Below are positions 18,338-27,447 of a stretch of 64,000 bases of DNA, piece by piece. A program made the position numbers and the translations under genes. The DNA is from Micromonospora sp. WMMD1120 (GTDB taxonomy: Bacteria; Actinomycetota; Actinomycetes; Mycobacteriales; Micromonosporaceae). The stretch covers positions 3,504,501 through 3,568,500 of the forward strand of contig NZ_JARUBO010000005.1 of NCBI RefSeq assembly GCF_029626235.1, written 5' to 3'. Each line of letters opens with the position of its first letter. The first letter of the stretch is position 1. The notes below the pieces were generated by a model. It was not told the origin of the DNA. It searched no databases and worked only from the letters and a program-made list of their open reading frames with translations.

Positions 18338-18589
18338 TCGCAGTGCCACCGATCCGCCAGTGATCAGCGTCCGCACCTGTGCGTCGGTCAGGCCGCGCCG
18401 CTCCAGGACGCGACGGCCCCAGCGGTGCAGCCGGCACGGGTGCGGAGCCTCGTCCTTGCGGCAACGCTCGCCGTCGGGTGTCAGGTCGGCGGCGTGCACG
18501 GTGAGGGCCCTCAGCGCGAACACGACGTCCTCCTTGGTCACGTAGGGCGGCAGCGGCAGATCTTCGTTGCTGTCGTCATCCGGGTCCAT
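18335..18589 (-). CDS. Small hypothetical protein, first gene of a coupled operon
   Basis: 84 residues from ATG 18589, with AGGAGG just upstream. The protein is acidic at the start (MDPDDDSNEDLPLPPYVTK) and has a Cys/His pattern (ERCRKDEAPHPCRLHRWGRR) that could be structural. Its TGA overlaps the ATG of the following DivIVA-type pseudogene. It diverges from the XRE-type regulator pseudogene, with ~135 bp of promoter DNA between. The function is unknown. Confidence 0.65.
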   Translation of the reverse strand: MDPDDDSNEDLPLPPYVTKEDVVFALRALTVHAADLTPDGERCRKDEAPHPCRLHRWGRRVLERRGLTDAQVRTLITGGSVALR

Positions 18590-18724
18590 GACCCTCCTTC
18601 GGCTGGCTCGCTTTTTCGTGGTCATCCACAAGGGTCATTTCGATGCTGGCCCAGCGCAATCTTGCGGAGCAGAATGCGGACCAAGGGTTGAGGTGACTAA
18701 CGCGACGACAGCCAGGGAGATGAC

Positions 18725-19606
18725 GTGGACGATTCCGGCAGCACAGTTCCCCGGAGGCAGCTCGGCAGATATCTGAGAGAGCTTCGCGAAAACGCCTATG
18801 TGACCGTTACCGCGGCGGCCAAGGAGTTGGAATGGTCGGCACCCCGGATCTGGCGGTACGAGACCGGCCAGGTCTCCATGCACCCGAACGACGTGGAGGC
18901 CATGTGCCGTGTCTACGGCGCGTCGGCGGAGACGATCGGGACGATGCGGGCGCTGGCCCGCGAGACAAAGGCGCACGGCTGGTAGCACAGCTACGGCGAG
19001 GCGGTCAAGGACTGGTTCAAGCTGTACGTCGGCCTGGAAGCCGCCGCCACCAGCATCCGTCACTACGAGGCGAATCTCGTCCCCGGGCTGCTTCAGACGG
19101 TCGACTACATGACCGACGTGATCGCCATCGACCACCCGCGGATGGTCGATGCGCAGCGCCAGGCGAAGGTCGACGTGCGGCTGCGCCGGCAACGTCTGCT
19201 GGCACGGGCGATCCCTCGCGCCCCGCGCCTCGACGTCATCCTCAGCGAGGCGGTGCTGCGCCGCCCGCTGCGGGATCGCGGGGCGATGGCCCGGCAACTG
19301 GAATCGCTGGTGGTGTCGTCGCGGCAGCACAACATCGGCATCCGGGTGCTGCCGTTCGACGCCGGTCTGGTGCGCTGGGCGCAGGCCGGCACCTTCACCA
19401 TGCTCGATTTCCCGTCCGACGTGCGCGAGCCGGAGCCGACGACGATCTACATGGACGGTCCGTGCGGCGCGGTCTCCCTTGACAAGACCCACGAGATTGA
19501 GATCTACGAAGACGCCTGGCGCTCCCTCGGTGAGCGGGCGCTCGGCGCGGACGAGTCCCGTGAGCTGATTGCGGCCACAGCGAAGGAGATGACCGATGGT
19601 GCGTGA
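18725..19606 (+). pseudogene. Scr1-type XRE/DUF5753 regulator interrupted by an in-frame TAG
   Basis: GTG 18725 (AGGGAG upstream) opens a helix-turn-helix domain (RRQLGRYLRELRENAYVTV to IWRYETGQVSMHP) that ends at TAG 18983-18985 after KAHGW. The same frame then continues for 206 codons with a full DUF5753 ligand-like domain (HSYGEAVKDWFKLYVGLE, RHYEANLVPGLLQT, FDAGLVRWAQAGTFTMLDF). Homologues usually read GWWHSYG here, so a TGG to TAG change fits. The product would be a lone HTH domain unless TAG is read through. The paired DUF397 gene downstream is intact. Confidence 0.85.
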
Positions 19607-19787
19607 CGGAGTCTGGCGCACGTCGTCCCGGTCCGGCGGCGAGGGCAACTGCGTCGAGGTGGCGGGATTCCCCGACACGGTTGCCGTACGCGACAGCAAG
19701 GACCGGCACGGGCCGGTGCTGACCTTCACCCCCGCGGCCTGGACCGCGTTCGTCGCGTTGACGAGGGCGCCCGATCCCGTCCGGTGA
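19596..19787 (+). CDS. DUF397 small protein
   Basis: A 63-residue protein with the DUF397 hallmark WRTSSRSGGEGNCVEVA and VAVRDSKD. DUF397 proteins are the partner antitoxin-like or co-regulatory small proteins encoded directly after Scr1-type XRE/DUF5753 regulators (bldB-like systems) in actinomycetes. The ATG has AAGGAG 8 bp upstream and overlaps the end of the XRE frame. Since that regulator is broken, this gene may be orphaned. Confidence 0.88.
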   Translation: MVRDGVWRTSSRSGGEGNCVEVAGFPDTVAVRDSKDRHGPVLTFTPAAWTAFVALTRAPDPVR

Positions 19788-20225
19788 CCAGAGCTGCCGC
19801 ACCGTCGGAGTAGTCCCGCGACCGCCGCCCCGAACCCGGCCGCACCGTGGTGCCTGACCAACCGGTCCCGCTCGGCCCGCCCCGGTCGACACGCCGGATG
19901 GCCCCGGCTCCCGCTGCGCGCGGCTGGAGCCGCCCGGGGACCCTCCGGGCCGTCCTGCGGGGTGACCGAGGGCGTGGCGCGGCGAACCCCTTCGGCACCG
20001 TCGATGCCACCATCGATGCCGGCTGGCCGATGACGTCGGGTGGCGCCGCGGCTGACCGACGGCGGCGTCGTTACCGGGCTCGGTGGTGGTCGACGGTGAC
20101 CGTGGCGGCGTCGACGGTGAGTTTCGGTGCGTCCGGTGGCGGACTCGGTGTGCGATGGCGCGTCGCGCGGGCTGCGGTGGCTAGGCTGAGCCGAGCAGGA
20201 TGGTCCGCTGAGGGGGTGAGCCCGG
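19788..20225. other. Gene-free 438-bp region
   Basis: No convincing gene on either strand: open frames here are high-GC shadows of low quality without family motifs. It separates the DUF397 gene from the Uma2-family gene. No strong terminator was found. Confidence 0.5.
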
Positions 20226-20888
20226 ATGGCCCAGGCAGCATTCGCGCCGGAGCCGGCGCCGCAGCACACCGAGCCGTCGTTCGACGTGCTGCGGTGGCAC
20301 GACGAGCCGTGGACCGCACAGCTCGCCCTCGACCTGTTGCCGGAGACCAACGGCCCCAAGGTTGAGGTCCTGAGCGGAAGCGTGATCGTGACACCACACG
20401 CCGGATACGACCATCAGGACGCGGAGCTGGATCTCGCGTATCACCTCAAGCAGGCGGCGCGCCGAGCGAAGCTGTGGCTCTATCTGGAGACGAACGTCGT
20501 CTCTGGTAAGGATCTGTTCATTCCCGACATCGTCATTCTCGACGCGCCGGGCGGCGGGCAGACGACGATGGACATCGGGCATGCCGTGCTGCTGGGTGAG
20601 ATCGTCTCTCCGGGCAACCGACGTAAAGACATCATCGACCGTCCGCGCGAGTACGCCGCGGTCGGCGTGCCCTTCTTCCTCCGCGTCGACCTGCGCAACC
20701 GGGTGCCCACTCTCGCGTTGTACGAGTTGATCGAGGGGGAGTACCGGCCGGTCGCCGCTGCGGCTGCCGGAACGCAATTTGTCATGCGGGAACCCTTCGA
20801 GTTCTCCATCGATCCGGGCGACCTGCTGGGCGAGGAGGCGGCACCGACCGGGCAGGCGCCAGAGTCGGCCGGCGGCGGGGAGGGCTGA
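20226..20888 (+). CDS. Uma2-family (DUF820) putative restriction-like endonuclease
   Basis: A 220-residue protein of the Uma2/DUF820 family, a PD-(D/E)xK-like nuclease fold. Visible features are the start [19 protein letters not shown], the core [12 protein letters not shown] (PD motif), [19 protein letters not shown] [16 protein letters not shown] (E in place of the ExK) and PFFLRVDL. The family is abundant and multi-copy in actinomycetes and cyanobacteria. No catalytic role has been shown that I know of. ATG 20226 follows a G-rich GAGGGGGTGAG. Confidence 0.85.
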   Translation: MAQAAFAPEPAPQHTEPSFDVLRWHDEPWTAQLALDLLPETNGPKVEVLSGSVIVTPHAGYDHQDAELDLAYHLKQAARRAKLWLYLETNVVSGKDLFIPDIVILDAPGGGQTTMDIGHAVLLGEIVSPGNRRKDIIDRPREYAAVGVPFFLRVDLRNRVPTLALYELIEGEYRPVAAAAAGTQFVMREPFEFSIDPGDLLGEEAAPTGQAPESAGGGEG

Positions 20889-20931
20889 GGCTCCCAGCGG
20901 GCGCTCAGCGGGGGTGGGGAAGAATGGGCGG

Positions 20932-22143
20932 GTGACTACCCCCCGCGACCTTGTCCTGCTCGGGTCCACCGGTTCAATCGGTACGCAGGCCATCGACATC
21001 GTCCGGCGCAACCCGGAGCAGTTCCGCGTGGTGGCGGTGGGCGGCGGTGGCGGCAACGTCGAGCTGCTCGCCACGCAGGCCCTGGAGTTGGGCGTCGAGG
21101 TGGTCGGGGTGGCGAAGGCGTCCGCCGCGCAGGATCTCCAGATCGCGTTCTACGCCGAGGCGAGCAGGCGCGGGTGGGCCACCGGCGACTTCAAGCTTCC
21201 CAAGATCGTGGCCGGGCCGGAGGCGATGACCGAGTTGGCCCAGATGCCGTGCGACATCGTGCTCAACGGCGTGGTCGGCTCGCTGGGCCTCGCTCCTACG
21301 CTGGCCGCGCTGCGCTGTGGTCGTACCCTCGCCCTGGCGAACAAGGAGTCGCTGGTGGCCGGCGGCCCGTTGGTCAAGGCCGCGGTGACGCGGCCGGGGC
21401 AGATCGTCCCGGTCGACTCGGAGCACACCGCTGTCGCCCAGTGCCTGCGGTCCGGCTCGCGCCCGGAGGTACGCCGACTGATCGTCACGGCCAGCGGCGG
21501 CCCGTTCCGGGGTCGGCGGCGCGACGAGTTGACGCAGGTCACACCCGAACAGGCCCTCGCCCATCCGACCTGGAACATGGGCCGGGTGATCACGATCAAC
21601 TCGGCCACGATGGTCAACAAGGCGCTCGAGGTGATCGAGGCGCACGAGTTGTTCGACGTGCCCTACGCCGACATCACGGTGGTGGTGCACCCGACGTCGG
21701 TGATCCACTCGATGGTCGAGTTCGTCGACGGCTCGACGATCGCCCAGGCCAGTCCCCCCGACATGCGGCTCCCGATCGCTGTCGCGCTGGGCTGGCCGGA
21801 CCGGGTTGCCGGCGCTGCCGCCCCTGTCGACTGGACGGCGACGCACACCTGGGAGTTCGCGCCGCTCGACGACGTGGCGTTCCCGGCCGTCGCCCTGGCC
21901 AAGGCCGCCGGCGAGGCCGGCAGGTGCCGCCCGGCGATCTACAACGCGGCGAACGAGGAGTGCGTCGAGGCGTTCGTCGCGGGCCGACTGCCGTTCCTCG
22001 GGATCGTGGACACCCTCGAGCGCGTGTTGGACGAGGCTCCGGACTTCGGCGAACCAGGTACCGTCGAGGACGTGCTCGCGGCCGAGTCGTGGGCGCGCGC
22101 GCACGCGCAGGAGATCATCGCGGGTTCGGTGGAAGGAGCTTGA
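20932..22143 (+). CDS. dxr: 1-deoxy-D-xylulose 5-phosphate reductoisomerase
   Basis: Second enzyme of the MEP isoprenoid pathway: NADPH-dependent conversion of DXP to MEP. The NADPH loop [13 protein letters not shown] is at the start, [10 protein letters not shown] and PVDSEHTA (metal and substrate ligands) are in the middle, and SGGPFRGR and NAANEE are present. The length of 403 residues is normal. GTG 20932 was chosen for [17 protein letters not shown]. The stop codon overlaps the ATG of rseP, and ispG follows, so isoprenoid enzymes and an intramembrane protease share a transcript. Confidence 0.96.
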   Translation: MTTPRDLVLLGSTGSIGTQAIDIVRRNPEQFRVVAVGGGGGNVELLATQALELGVEVVGVAKASAAQDLQIAFYAEASRRGWATGDFKLPKIVAGPEAMTELAQMPCDIVLNGVVGSLGLAPTLAALRCGRTLALANKESLVAGGPLVKAAVTRPGQIVPVDSEHTAVAQCLRSGSRPEVRRLIVTASGGPFRGRRRDELTQVTPEQALAHPTWNMGRVITINSATMVNKALEVIEAHELFDVPYADITVVVHPTSVIHSMVEFVDGSTIAQASPPDMRLPIAVALGWPDRVAGAAAPVDWTATHTWEFAPLDDVAFPAVALAKAAGEAGRCRPAIYNAANEECVEAFVAGRLPFLGIVDTLERVLDEAPDFGEPGTVEDVLAAESWARAHAQEIIAGSVEGA

Positions 22144-23393
22144 TGTCGTACCTGCTCGGGGTGGTCCTCTTCGCCCTGGCCATCCTCGTCTCGGTGAGCC
22201 TGCACGAGGCCGGTCACCTGCTGACCGCCAAGGCGTTCGGGATGAAGGTCACGAAGTACTTCGTCGGGTTCGGCCCCACGATCTGGTCGTTCCGGCGGGG
22301 GGAGACCGAGTACGGCCTCAAGGGCATCCCGCTGGGCGGTTTCTGCAAGATCGTCGGGATGACGCCGCAGGACGACGACGTCGAGCCGGGCGACGAGTCG
22401 CGGGTGATGTGGCGCTACCCGGTCTGGAAGCGGACGATCGTGATGGCCGCCGGGTCGATCACGCACTTCGCGCTCGCCCTGATCACCATCTGGATCCTGG
22501 CCGTCTCCGCCGGCCTGCCCAACCCCGACTTCCCCACCACCGATGCCCAGGCCCGCCAGGAGCCCGCCGTCATCCGGCTCAGCGACTGCGTGGTCGCGGA
22601 GAACGCGGTGCGCGCCTGCGCCCCCGGCGACGCGGCCAGCCCGGCGGCCCAGGCGCAGCTGAAGAACGGTGACCGGATCACCGCTGTCAACGGCACGCCG
22701 ATCAGCAACTACGGGGAGCTGCTGACCACGCTGCGCGGACTCAAGCCGGGCGACACCGCCCAGATCGCCTACGACCGCGACGGCCAGCCGGGCACCACCA
22801 GCACCGTGCTCGCGCAGACCCAGCGTCCGCCGCTGGACGACCCCGACGGCGCGACCGCGCCGGTCGCCGCGCTCGGCGTCGGGCTCGTCCCCAGCACCCC
22901 CACCCGCGTGACGTACGGCCCGATCGGCGCCTTCGGCGCCACCGCCGACTTCACCGGTGACCTGGCCGTCGGCACCCTTCAGGCGCTCCAGCGCCTCCCG
23001 CAGAAGGTCCCCGCGCTGTGGACCGCCCTCACCGGCGGCGAGCGGGACGTCGACACCCCGATCAGTGTGGTCGGCGCCAGCCGACTCGGCGGCGAGGCGG
23101 TGGAGAACAACGCCTGGCTGGTCTTCTTCATGCTCTTCGTGTCACTGAACTTCTTCATCGGCGTGTTCAACCTGCTGCCGCTGCTCCCGGTGGACGGTGG
23201 TCACATCGCCGTCGCCTGGTTCGAACGGGCCCGCTCCTGGATCTACGCGCGGATCGGCCGGGCCGACCCCGGCCGGGTGGACTATCTCAAGCTGATGCCC
23301 TTCACGTATGCGGTGATCCTGATCGGTGGCGCGTTCACGCTGCTGACGATCGCCGCGGACGTCGTCAACCCGATCACGCTCTTCTCAAGGTGA
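22143..23393 (+). CDS. rseP: RseP/Rip1-type site-2 intramembrane metalloprotease
   Basis: A 416-residue membrane protease. The zinc motif HEAGH is in the first helix (near residue 20), followed by a GxxxN/FGPTIWSFRRGETEYG region. A PDZ domain occupies ~160-240 (LKNGDRITAVNGTPISNYGE). The second ligand motif LLPVDGGH (LDG-like) lies near residue 345. In Mycobacterium the orthologue Rip1 cleaves anti-sigma factors. ATG 22143 overlaps the dxr stop codon, indicating translational coupling. Confidence 0.94.
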   Translation: MSYLLGVVLFALAILVSVSLHEAGHLLTAKAFGMKVTKYFVGFGPTIWSFRRGETEYGLKGIPLGGFCKIVGMTPQDDDVEPGDESRVMWRYPVWKRTIVMAAGSITHFALALITIWILAVSAGLPNPDFPTTDAQARQEPAVIRLSDCVVAENAVRACAPGDAASPAAQAQLKNGDRITAVNGTPISNYGELLTTLRGLKPGDTAQIAYDRDGQPGTTSTVLAQTQRPPLDDPDGATAPVAALGVGLVPSTPTRVTYGPIGAFGATADFTGDLAVGTLQALQRLPQKVPALWTALTGGERDVDTPISVVGASRLGGEAVENNAWLVFFMLFVSLNFFIGVFNLLPLLPVDGGHIAVAWFERARSWIYARIGRADPGRVDYLKLMPFTYAVILIGGAFTLLTIAADVVNPITLFSR

Positions 23394-23402
23394 GTGCCTG
23401 AA

Positions 23403-24575
23403 GTGACAGCAATCAGTCTCGGTATGCCCGCCGTACCGCCGCCGCCACTGGCTCCCCGCCGGGCCAGCCGCCAGATCATGGTCGGTTCGGTGCCCGTCGG
23501 TGGCGGTGCCCCGGTCTCCGTGCAGTCGATGACCACGACCCTCACCTCGGACGTCAACGCGACCCTCCAGCAGATCGCCGAGTTGACCGCGTCCGGTTGT
23601 CAGATCGTCCGGGTGGCCGTGCCGTCCCAGGACGACGTCGAGGCGCTGCCCGCGATCGCGAAGAAGTCGCAGATCCCGGTGATCGCCGACATCCACTTCC
23701 AACCGAAGTACGTCTTCGCCGCCATCGACGCGGGCTGCGCGGCGGTGCGTGTCAACCCGGGCAACATCCGGCAGTTCGACGACAAGGTCAAGGAGATCGC
23801 CCGGGCCGCCGGTGACGCCGGGGTGCCGATCCGGATCGGGGTCAACGCCGGGTCACTGGACAAGCGGCTGCTGGCCAAGTATGGCAAGGCCACCGCCGAG
23901 GCGCTGGTCGAGTCGGCGCTGTGGGAGTGCTCACTCTTCGAGGAGCACGGCTTCCGGGACATCAAGATCTCCGTCAAGCACAACGACCCGGTCGTGATGA
24001 TCCGGGCGTACCGCCAGCTCGCCGAGCAGTGCGACTATCCGCTGCACCTCGGCGTGACCGAGGCCGGCCCGGCGTTCCAGGGCACCATCAAGTCGGCGGT
24101 GGCGTTCGGCGCGCTGCTGGCCGAGGGGATCGGAGACACCATCCGGGTGTCGCTCTCCGCCCCGCCGGTCGAGGAGATCAAGGTCGGCAACCAGATCCTG
24201 GAGTCCCTCGGTCTGCGCGAGCGCGGCCTGGAGATCGTGTCCTGCCCGTCCTGCGGGCGGGCCCAGGTGGACGTCTACAAGCTGGCCGAGGAGGTCACCG
24301 CCGGTCTGGAAGGGCTGCCGGTGCCGCTGCGGGTCGCCGTGATGGGCTGCGTCGTCAACGGTCCGGGCGAGGCCCGCGAGGCCGACCTCGGCGTCGCCTC
24401 CGGCAACGGCAAGGGCCAGATCTTCGTCAAGGGGCAGGTCGTCAAGACGGTGCCCGAGGCGCAGATCGTGGAAACGCTGATCGAGGAGGCGCTGCGGATC
24501 GCCGACGAGATGGGCGCCGAGCTTCCCGAGGAACTGCGCGGGCTGGTCACCGGCCCGACGGTCACCGTGCACTGA
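23403..24575 (+). CDS. ispG: 4-hydroxy-3-methylbut-2-enyl-diphosphate synthase (flavodoxin/ferredoxin)
   Basis: Penultimate MEP-pathway enzyme, a [4Fe-4S] protein converting MEcPP to HMBPP. The TIM barrel begins [20 protein letters not shown]; the cluster cysteines are in SCPSCGR and CVVNGPGEA, with the distal Glu in GPGEARE. 390 residues from GTG 23403; a GTG at 23394 directly after the rseP stop is an alternative, with AAGG closer to it. In actinobacteria a GNAT gene normally follows; here two foreign genes intervene. Confidence 0.95.
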   Translation: MTAISLGMPAVPPPPLAPRRASRQIMVGSVPVGGGAPVSVQSMTTTLTSDVNATLQQIAELTASGCQIVRVAVPSQDDVEALPAIAKKSQIPVIADIHFQPKYVFAAIDAGCAAVRVNPGNIRQFDDKVKEIARAAGDAGVPIRIGVNAGSLDKRLLAKYGKATAEALVESALWECSLFEEHGFRDIKISVKHNDPVVMIRAYRQLAEQCDYPLHLGVTEAGPAFQGTIKSAVAFGALLAEGIGDTIRVSLSAPPVEEIKVGNQILESLGLRERGLEIVSCPSCGRAQVDVYKLAEEVTAGLEGLPVPLRVAVMGCVVNGPGEAREADLGVASGNGKGQIFVKGQVVKTVPEAQIVETLIEEALRIADEMGAELPEELRGLVTGPTVTVH

Positions 24576-24595
24576 CCTCGGTCCGTACCCGACGA

Positions 24596-24626
24596 CGGCC
24601 GCTCCTCCCGTGTGGGGGAGCGGCCG
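24596..24626 (+). terminator. Terminator after ispG
   Basis: cggccgctcc and ggagcggccg form a 10-bp GC stem (with adjacent C/G runs) about 20 bp after the ispG stop codon. It ends the dxr-rseP-ispG transcript. Confidence 0.8.
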
Positions 24627-24706
24627 CTGCCGTTGTGGCACCGCCGTTGTGGCGCTGCCGTTGGCGGTGCCGTCGTTGTGGCGCTGCCGTCGTTGTGGCG
24701 CTGCCG
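24627..24706. repeat. Imperfect 15-18-bp tandem repeat
   Basis: Four or five units related to ccgtcgttgtggcgctg follow the ispG terminator. They are non-coding and lie between ispG and the convergent PadR gene, so length variation here should be tolerated. Confidence 0.75.
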
Positions 24707-24754
24707 CGTGCGGATCGGTGAGGTGACTTCGCGCCCGTGCCGCCGGTCGGCGCG

Positions 24755-25360
24755 TCACTCGGATTCGGCGAGAATCGCGTACAGCTTGCGTCGGGTCTCG
24801 TCGAGCACCCGGGCGGCCCGCTCACGCTGGTCGTCGGTGCCGTGCGTCATCACCTGGCGCAGCGCGTTCATCGCCTGCGCGCCGGAGTCGCGGATGTCGT
24901 GCCAACTGGTCACCGTGTCCTGGGCGACGTCCGCCCAGGGTGGGGTCTGCGCTGCCTCGGTGGCCTCCGCCTGGCCGGCCTCGGTGAGCGTGAACCGCTT
25001 CCGCCCGCCACCGGACTCCTCGGTGTTGGCGACGATCACACCCTCGTCCTCGAGGAGCTGAAGGGTGGGGTAGATCGAACCCGGGCTGGGCCGCCACGCG
25101 CCGCCGGTGCGGGAGTCGATCTCCTGAATCATCTCGTATCCGTGCATCGGCCGCTCGGTGAGCAGGGCCAGCACCGCGGACCGGACGTTCGGCCGGCGGC
25201 CGCGACCCCGCCCACGCCCCCGCCCCCGACCGCCGTGGCCGTGCTCGTGATCGGGGCCGGGCGGACCGAACGGGCCGGGCGGGCCGAACGGGCTGGGCGG
25301 AACCGGCGGGAAACCGAACCCGCGCATCCGCGCCTCGTGCGTGTGTCGATGGAACCTCAT
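24755..25360 (-). CDS. PadR-family transcriptional regulator
   Basis: A 201-residue regulator. After a low-complexity N-terminus (GPPGPFGPPGP, then GRGRGRGR) comes the winged helix: VRSAVLALLTERPMHGYEMI, SPGSIYPTLQLLEDEG and GGGRKRFTLTEAG, the PadR hallmarks. A C-terminal helical dimerisation segment follows. ATG 25360 has AAGGAGA 7 bp upstream. A large dyad at 25390-25419 lies in the promoter and is probably its own operator. It sits between ispG and the truncated MFS gene, in a slot where these normally conserved genes are adjacent. Confidence 0.92.
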   Translation of the reverse strand: MRFHRHTHEARMRGFGFPPVPPSPFGPPGPFGPPGPDHEHGHGGRGRGRGRGRGRRPNVRSAVLALLTERPMHGYEMIQEIDSRTGGAWRPSPGSIYPTLQLLEDEGVIVANTEESGGGRKRFTLTEAGQAEATEAAQTPPWADVAQDTVTSWHDIRDSGAQAMNALRQVMTHGTDDQRERAARVLDETRRKLYAILAESE

Positions 25361-25389
25361 TGATCTTCTCCTTGCGTCGTAGTGTCGCT

Positions 25390-25419
25390 GATGCATCAAC
25401 GATATATCGGCAATGCATC
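25390..25419. promoter_or_regulatory. Probable PadR operator dyad
   Basis: gatgcat, 3 bp, the self-complementary cgatatatcg, 3 bp, then atgcatc: a symmetric 30-bp, AT-rich element 30 bp upstream of the padR start. Its right arm includes the ATG of the truncated MFS frame at 25413. A second PadR gene in this window (60008-60610) has an upstream dyad that also contains atgcat. Confidence 0.75.
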
Positions 25420-26327
25420 GGCGACAACCGGCGCTGATCGCCGGAGCGGTCCCGCCCGACCAACGGGTACGCACCCGCGCCTACCTGCGCGCCACCACGA
25501 ACGTCGGGATATCCGTCGGCGCCGTCCTGGGCGGGTTCGCCATCGCCGCCGACACCCGGACCGCGTACGTCGCGCTGATCCTGACCGCGGCGGCCGCGTC
25601 GGTGATCGCGGCGGCGGTCTTCCTGCGGCTGCCCACTGTCGCCCCGGTCGCCGCCCCGGCGCACGGCCCGCGGTTGGTCGCCCTGCGGGACCGCCCGTTC
25701 CTCGCCTTCACGCTGGTCGACGGGCTGATGTCGATGCACTTCAGCCTGCTCACCATCGCCCTACCGCTGTGGATCGCCGGGCACACCCGGGCTCCCGCCT
25801 GGATGATCTCCGCGTTGACGCTGATCAACACCGTGGTGGTGGTGCTCCTCCAGGTGCGCGCCGCCCGCACCGCCGCCACGGTGCCCGGGGCCGCCCGCGC
25901 CGCCCGTCGGGCCGGCGTCGCCATCGCGCTGGCCTGCGTACTCTTCGCCGCCAGCGGCGCGCTGCCCACCGCCGGGGCCATCGGCCTGCTCGGTCTCGGC
26001 GCGCTCGCCCACGTCACCGGGGAGCTGTGGCACTCCGCCGCCGGCTGGGCGATCTCCTTCGGGCTGGCGCCCGCGGAAGCGCAGGGGCAGTACCAGGGGG
26101 CCTACGGCATGGGCTACGAACTGGGCAAGATGCTCGCGCCGGTGGTGGTGACCACCCTGGCGCTCGGCTGGGGCGTACCGGGCTGGCTCACGCTCGGTGC
26201 CCTGTTCCTCCTGCTCGGGGGGCTGGTGCCGCCGGTCGTCCGGTGGGCGGAGCGGACCCGGCCGGGCGGAACCGGTGCCGGCCTTGTCACTCGACCGGCG
26301 AAGCGGGGGGCCGATCTGGCAGGCTGA
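25413..26327 (+). pseudogene. MFS transporter lacking its N-terminal part
   Basis: The frame encodes 304 residues that match the middle and C-terminal portion of a ~400-residue major facilitator transporter: the first residues (ALIAGAVPPDQRVRTRAYLR, TNVGISVGAVLGG) correspond to the loop before helix five. About 110 residues with the first four helices are missing. The break point falls in or just after the PadR operator, and a stop (25389-25391) closes the frame upstream. The rest has no frameshift. It is probably a deletion remnant; a leaderless short transporter cannot be excluded. Confidence 0.75.
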
Positions 26328-26332
26328 TAGTC

Positions 26333-27172
26333 GTGCTGACGGTGCCGGTACGCCAACTGGGGGAATCGGAGCGCCGCGCGGTCGAGCGACTGCTCGACCA
26401 TGACCCGTTCGCGGGCGCGCAGGTCGCCGAGCGCATTGCCGCGCGCGGACTCTCCTGGTGGAGGGCCGAGGGCAGAATCCTGGGGTACGGCGCGCGCCGC
26501 AACCTCGAATCGCTCTGCTGGCTCGGCGGCAACCTCACCCCGGTCCTGGCGAGCGAGCCGGCGGTGGCTGCCTTCGCCGACCTGCTCGCGGGCGAGGAAC
26601 GGCTCTGCTCCTCGATCGTCGGCCGCGCCGACGCCGTCCTCGGGCTGTGGGACCGGCTCTCCGACACCTGGGGGCCAGCGCGAGACGTCCGCCCCAACCA
26701 GCCGCTGCTGGTCACCGACACCATGCCGGCCATCCCGGCCGACCCTGAGGTACGCCAGGTCCGCTCCGGAGAGGTCGATCGCCTCTTCCCGGCCGCGGTA
26801 GCGATGTACACCGAAGAGGTGGGCGTCTCCCCGCTCGCCGAGGACGCCGGGCGCAGCTACCGCCGGCGGGTCAACGACCTGGTCCGAGCCGGTCGCGCGT
26901 ACGCCCGCGTCGTCGACGGCAAGGTCGTCTTCAAGGCCGAGCTGGCCGTGGTGACCAAGCGGACGGCGCAGGTCCAGGGCGTCTGGGTGGCACCGGAGTG
27001 GCGTGGCCGAGGGATCGCCGCCGCCGCCATGGCCGCCGTGGTCCGCGACGCGCTGCTGCGGGTCGCCCCAACGGTCAGCCTGTACGTCAACGACTTCAAC
27101 CTGCCCGCCCGGCGCGTCTACGAGCGCTGTGGCTTCCAGCCGGTCGGCACCCTCGCCACAGTCCTCTTCTAA
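26333..27172 (+). CDS. GNAT acetyltransferase with DUF4081 domain
   Basis: A 279-residue protein. The N-terminal half is a DUF4081-like domain (LGESERRAVERLLDHDPFAG, LCWLGGNLTPV, CSSIVGRADAVLGLW). The C-terminal half is a GNAT domain with the acetyl-CoA loop VWVAPEWRGRGIAAAAMAAV and YVNDFNLPARRVYERCGF. Its orthologue sits directly after ispG in mycobacteria (the gcpE-Rv2867c arrangement, from memory). The target is unknown. GTG 26333 lies five bases after the MFS remnant. Confidence 0.88.
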   Translation: MLTVPVRQLGESERRAVERLLDHDPFAGAQVAERIAARGLSWWRAEGRILGYGARRNLESLCWLGGNLTPVLASEPAVAAFADLLAGEERLCSSIVGRADAVLGLWDRLSDTWGPARDVRPNQPLLVTDTMPAIPADPEVRQVRSGEVDRLFPAAVAMYTEEVGVSPLAEDAGRSYRRRVNDLVRAGRAYARVVDGKVVFKAELAVVTKRTAQVQGVWVAPEWRGRGIAAAAMAAVVRDALLRVAPTVSLYVNDFNLPARRVYERCGFQPVGTLATVLF

Positions 27173-27229
27173 TCACTGCCGGTCCTTCCTGACCGCTGCC
27201 ACCCGTCGCGTCCGTCCAGCCTCGCTCCC

Positions 27230-27335
27230 CGGTTCGGCCCTGGCGGCTCCGGCTCGTCTCGGCCTGGCTCGGCTCGGCCTGGCCCGGCTCGGCTCGCCCC
27301 GGCCTCGGCTCGTCCCGGCTCGGCCTGGCCGGCCT
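27230..27335. repeat. Low-complexity ggctcggcct tract
   Basis: About 100 bp of degenerate ggctcggcctggc units in the intergenic region after the GNAT gene. It is non-coding and abuts the hairpin at 27345. Confidence 0.65.
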
Positions 27336-27344
27336 CCGCGTCGA

Positions 27345-27391
27345 GATCTTGGATAGTTTCCGTTAGCGCGTGACGGGAACTGTCCAAGATC
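27345..27391. terminator. gatcttgg...ccaagatc hairpin between convergent genes
   Basis: gatcttggatagtttccgt and, read in reverse from 27391, gatcttggacagttcccgt form a stem of about 20 bp whose mismatches are all G-U compatible. It separates the convergent GNAT and secreted-protein genes. A related hairpin with gcgatcttgc arms lies at 45535-45606. Confidence 0.8.
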
Positions 27392-27447
27392 TGAGAGAAC
27401 GCCGACGGGCCGGCACCCCGGTCAGGGGTGCCGGCCCGTGGTGCGGG

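Noticed and set aside
19788..20225. Open frame 19847-20365 on the + strand
   Set aside because: Arg-rich, no motif, overlaps the start of the Uma2-family gene; treated as non-coding.
18635..20359. 574-codon minus-strand frame over the XRE/DUF397 region
   Set aside because: Low-complexity Arg/Pro/Ser composition and antisense to recognisable XRE, DUF397 and Uma2 genes.
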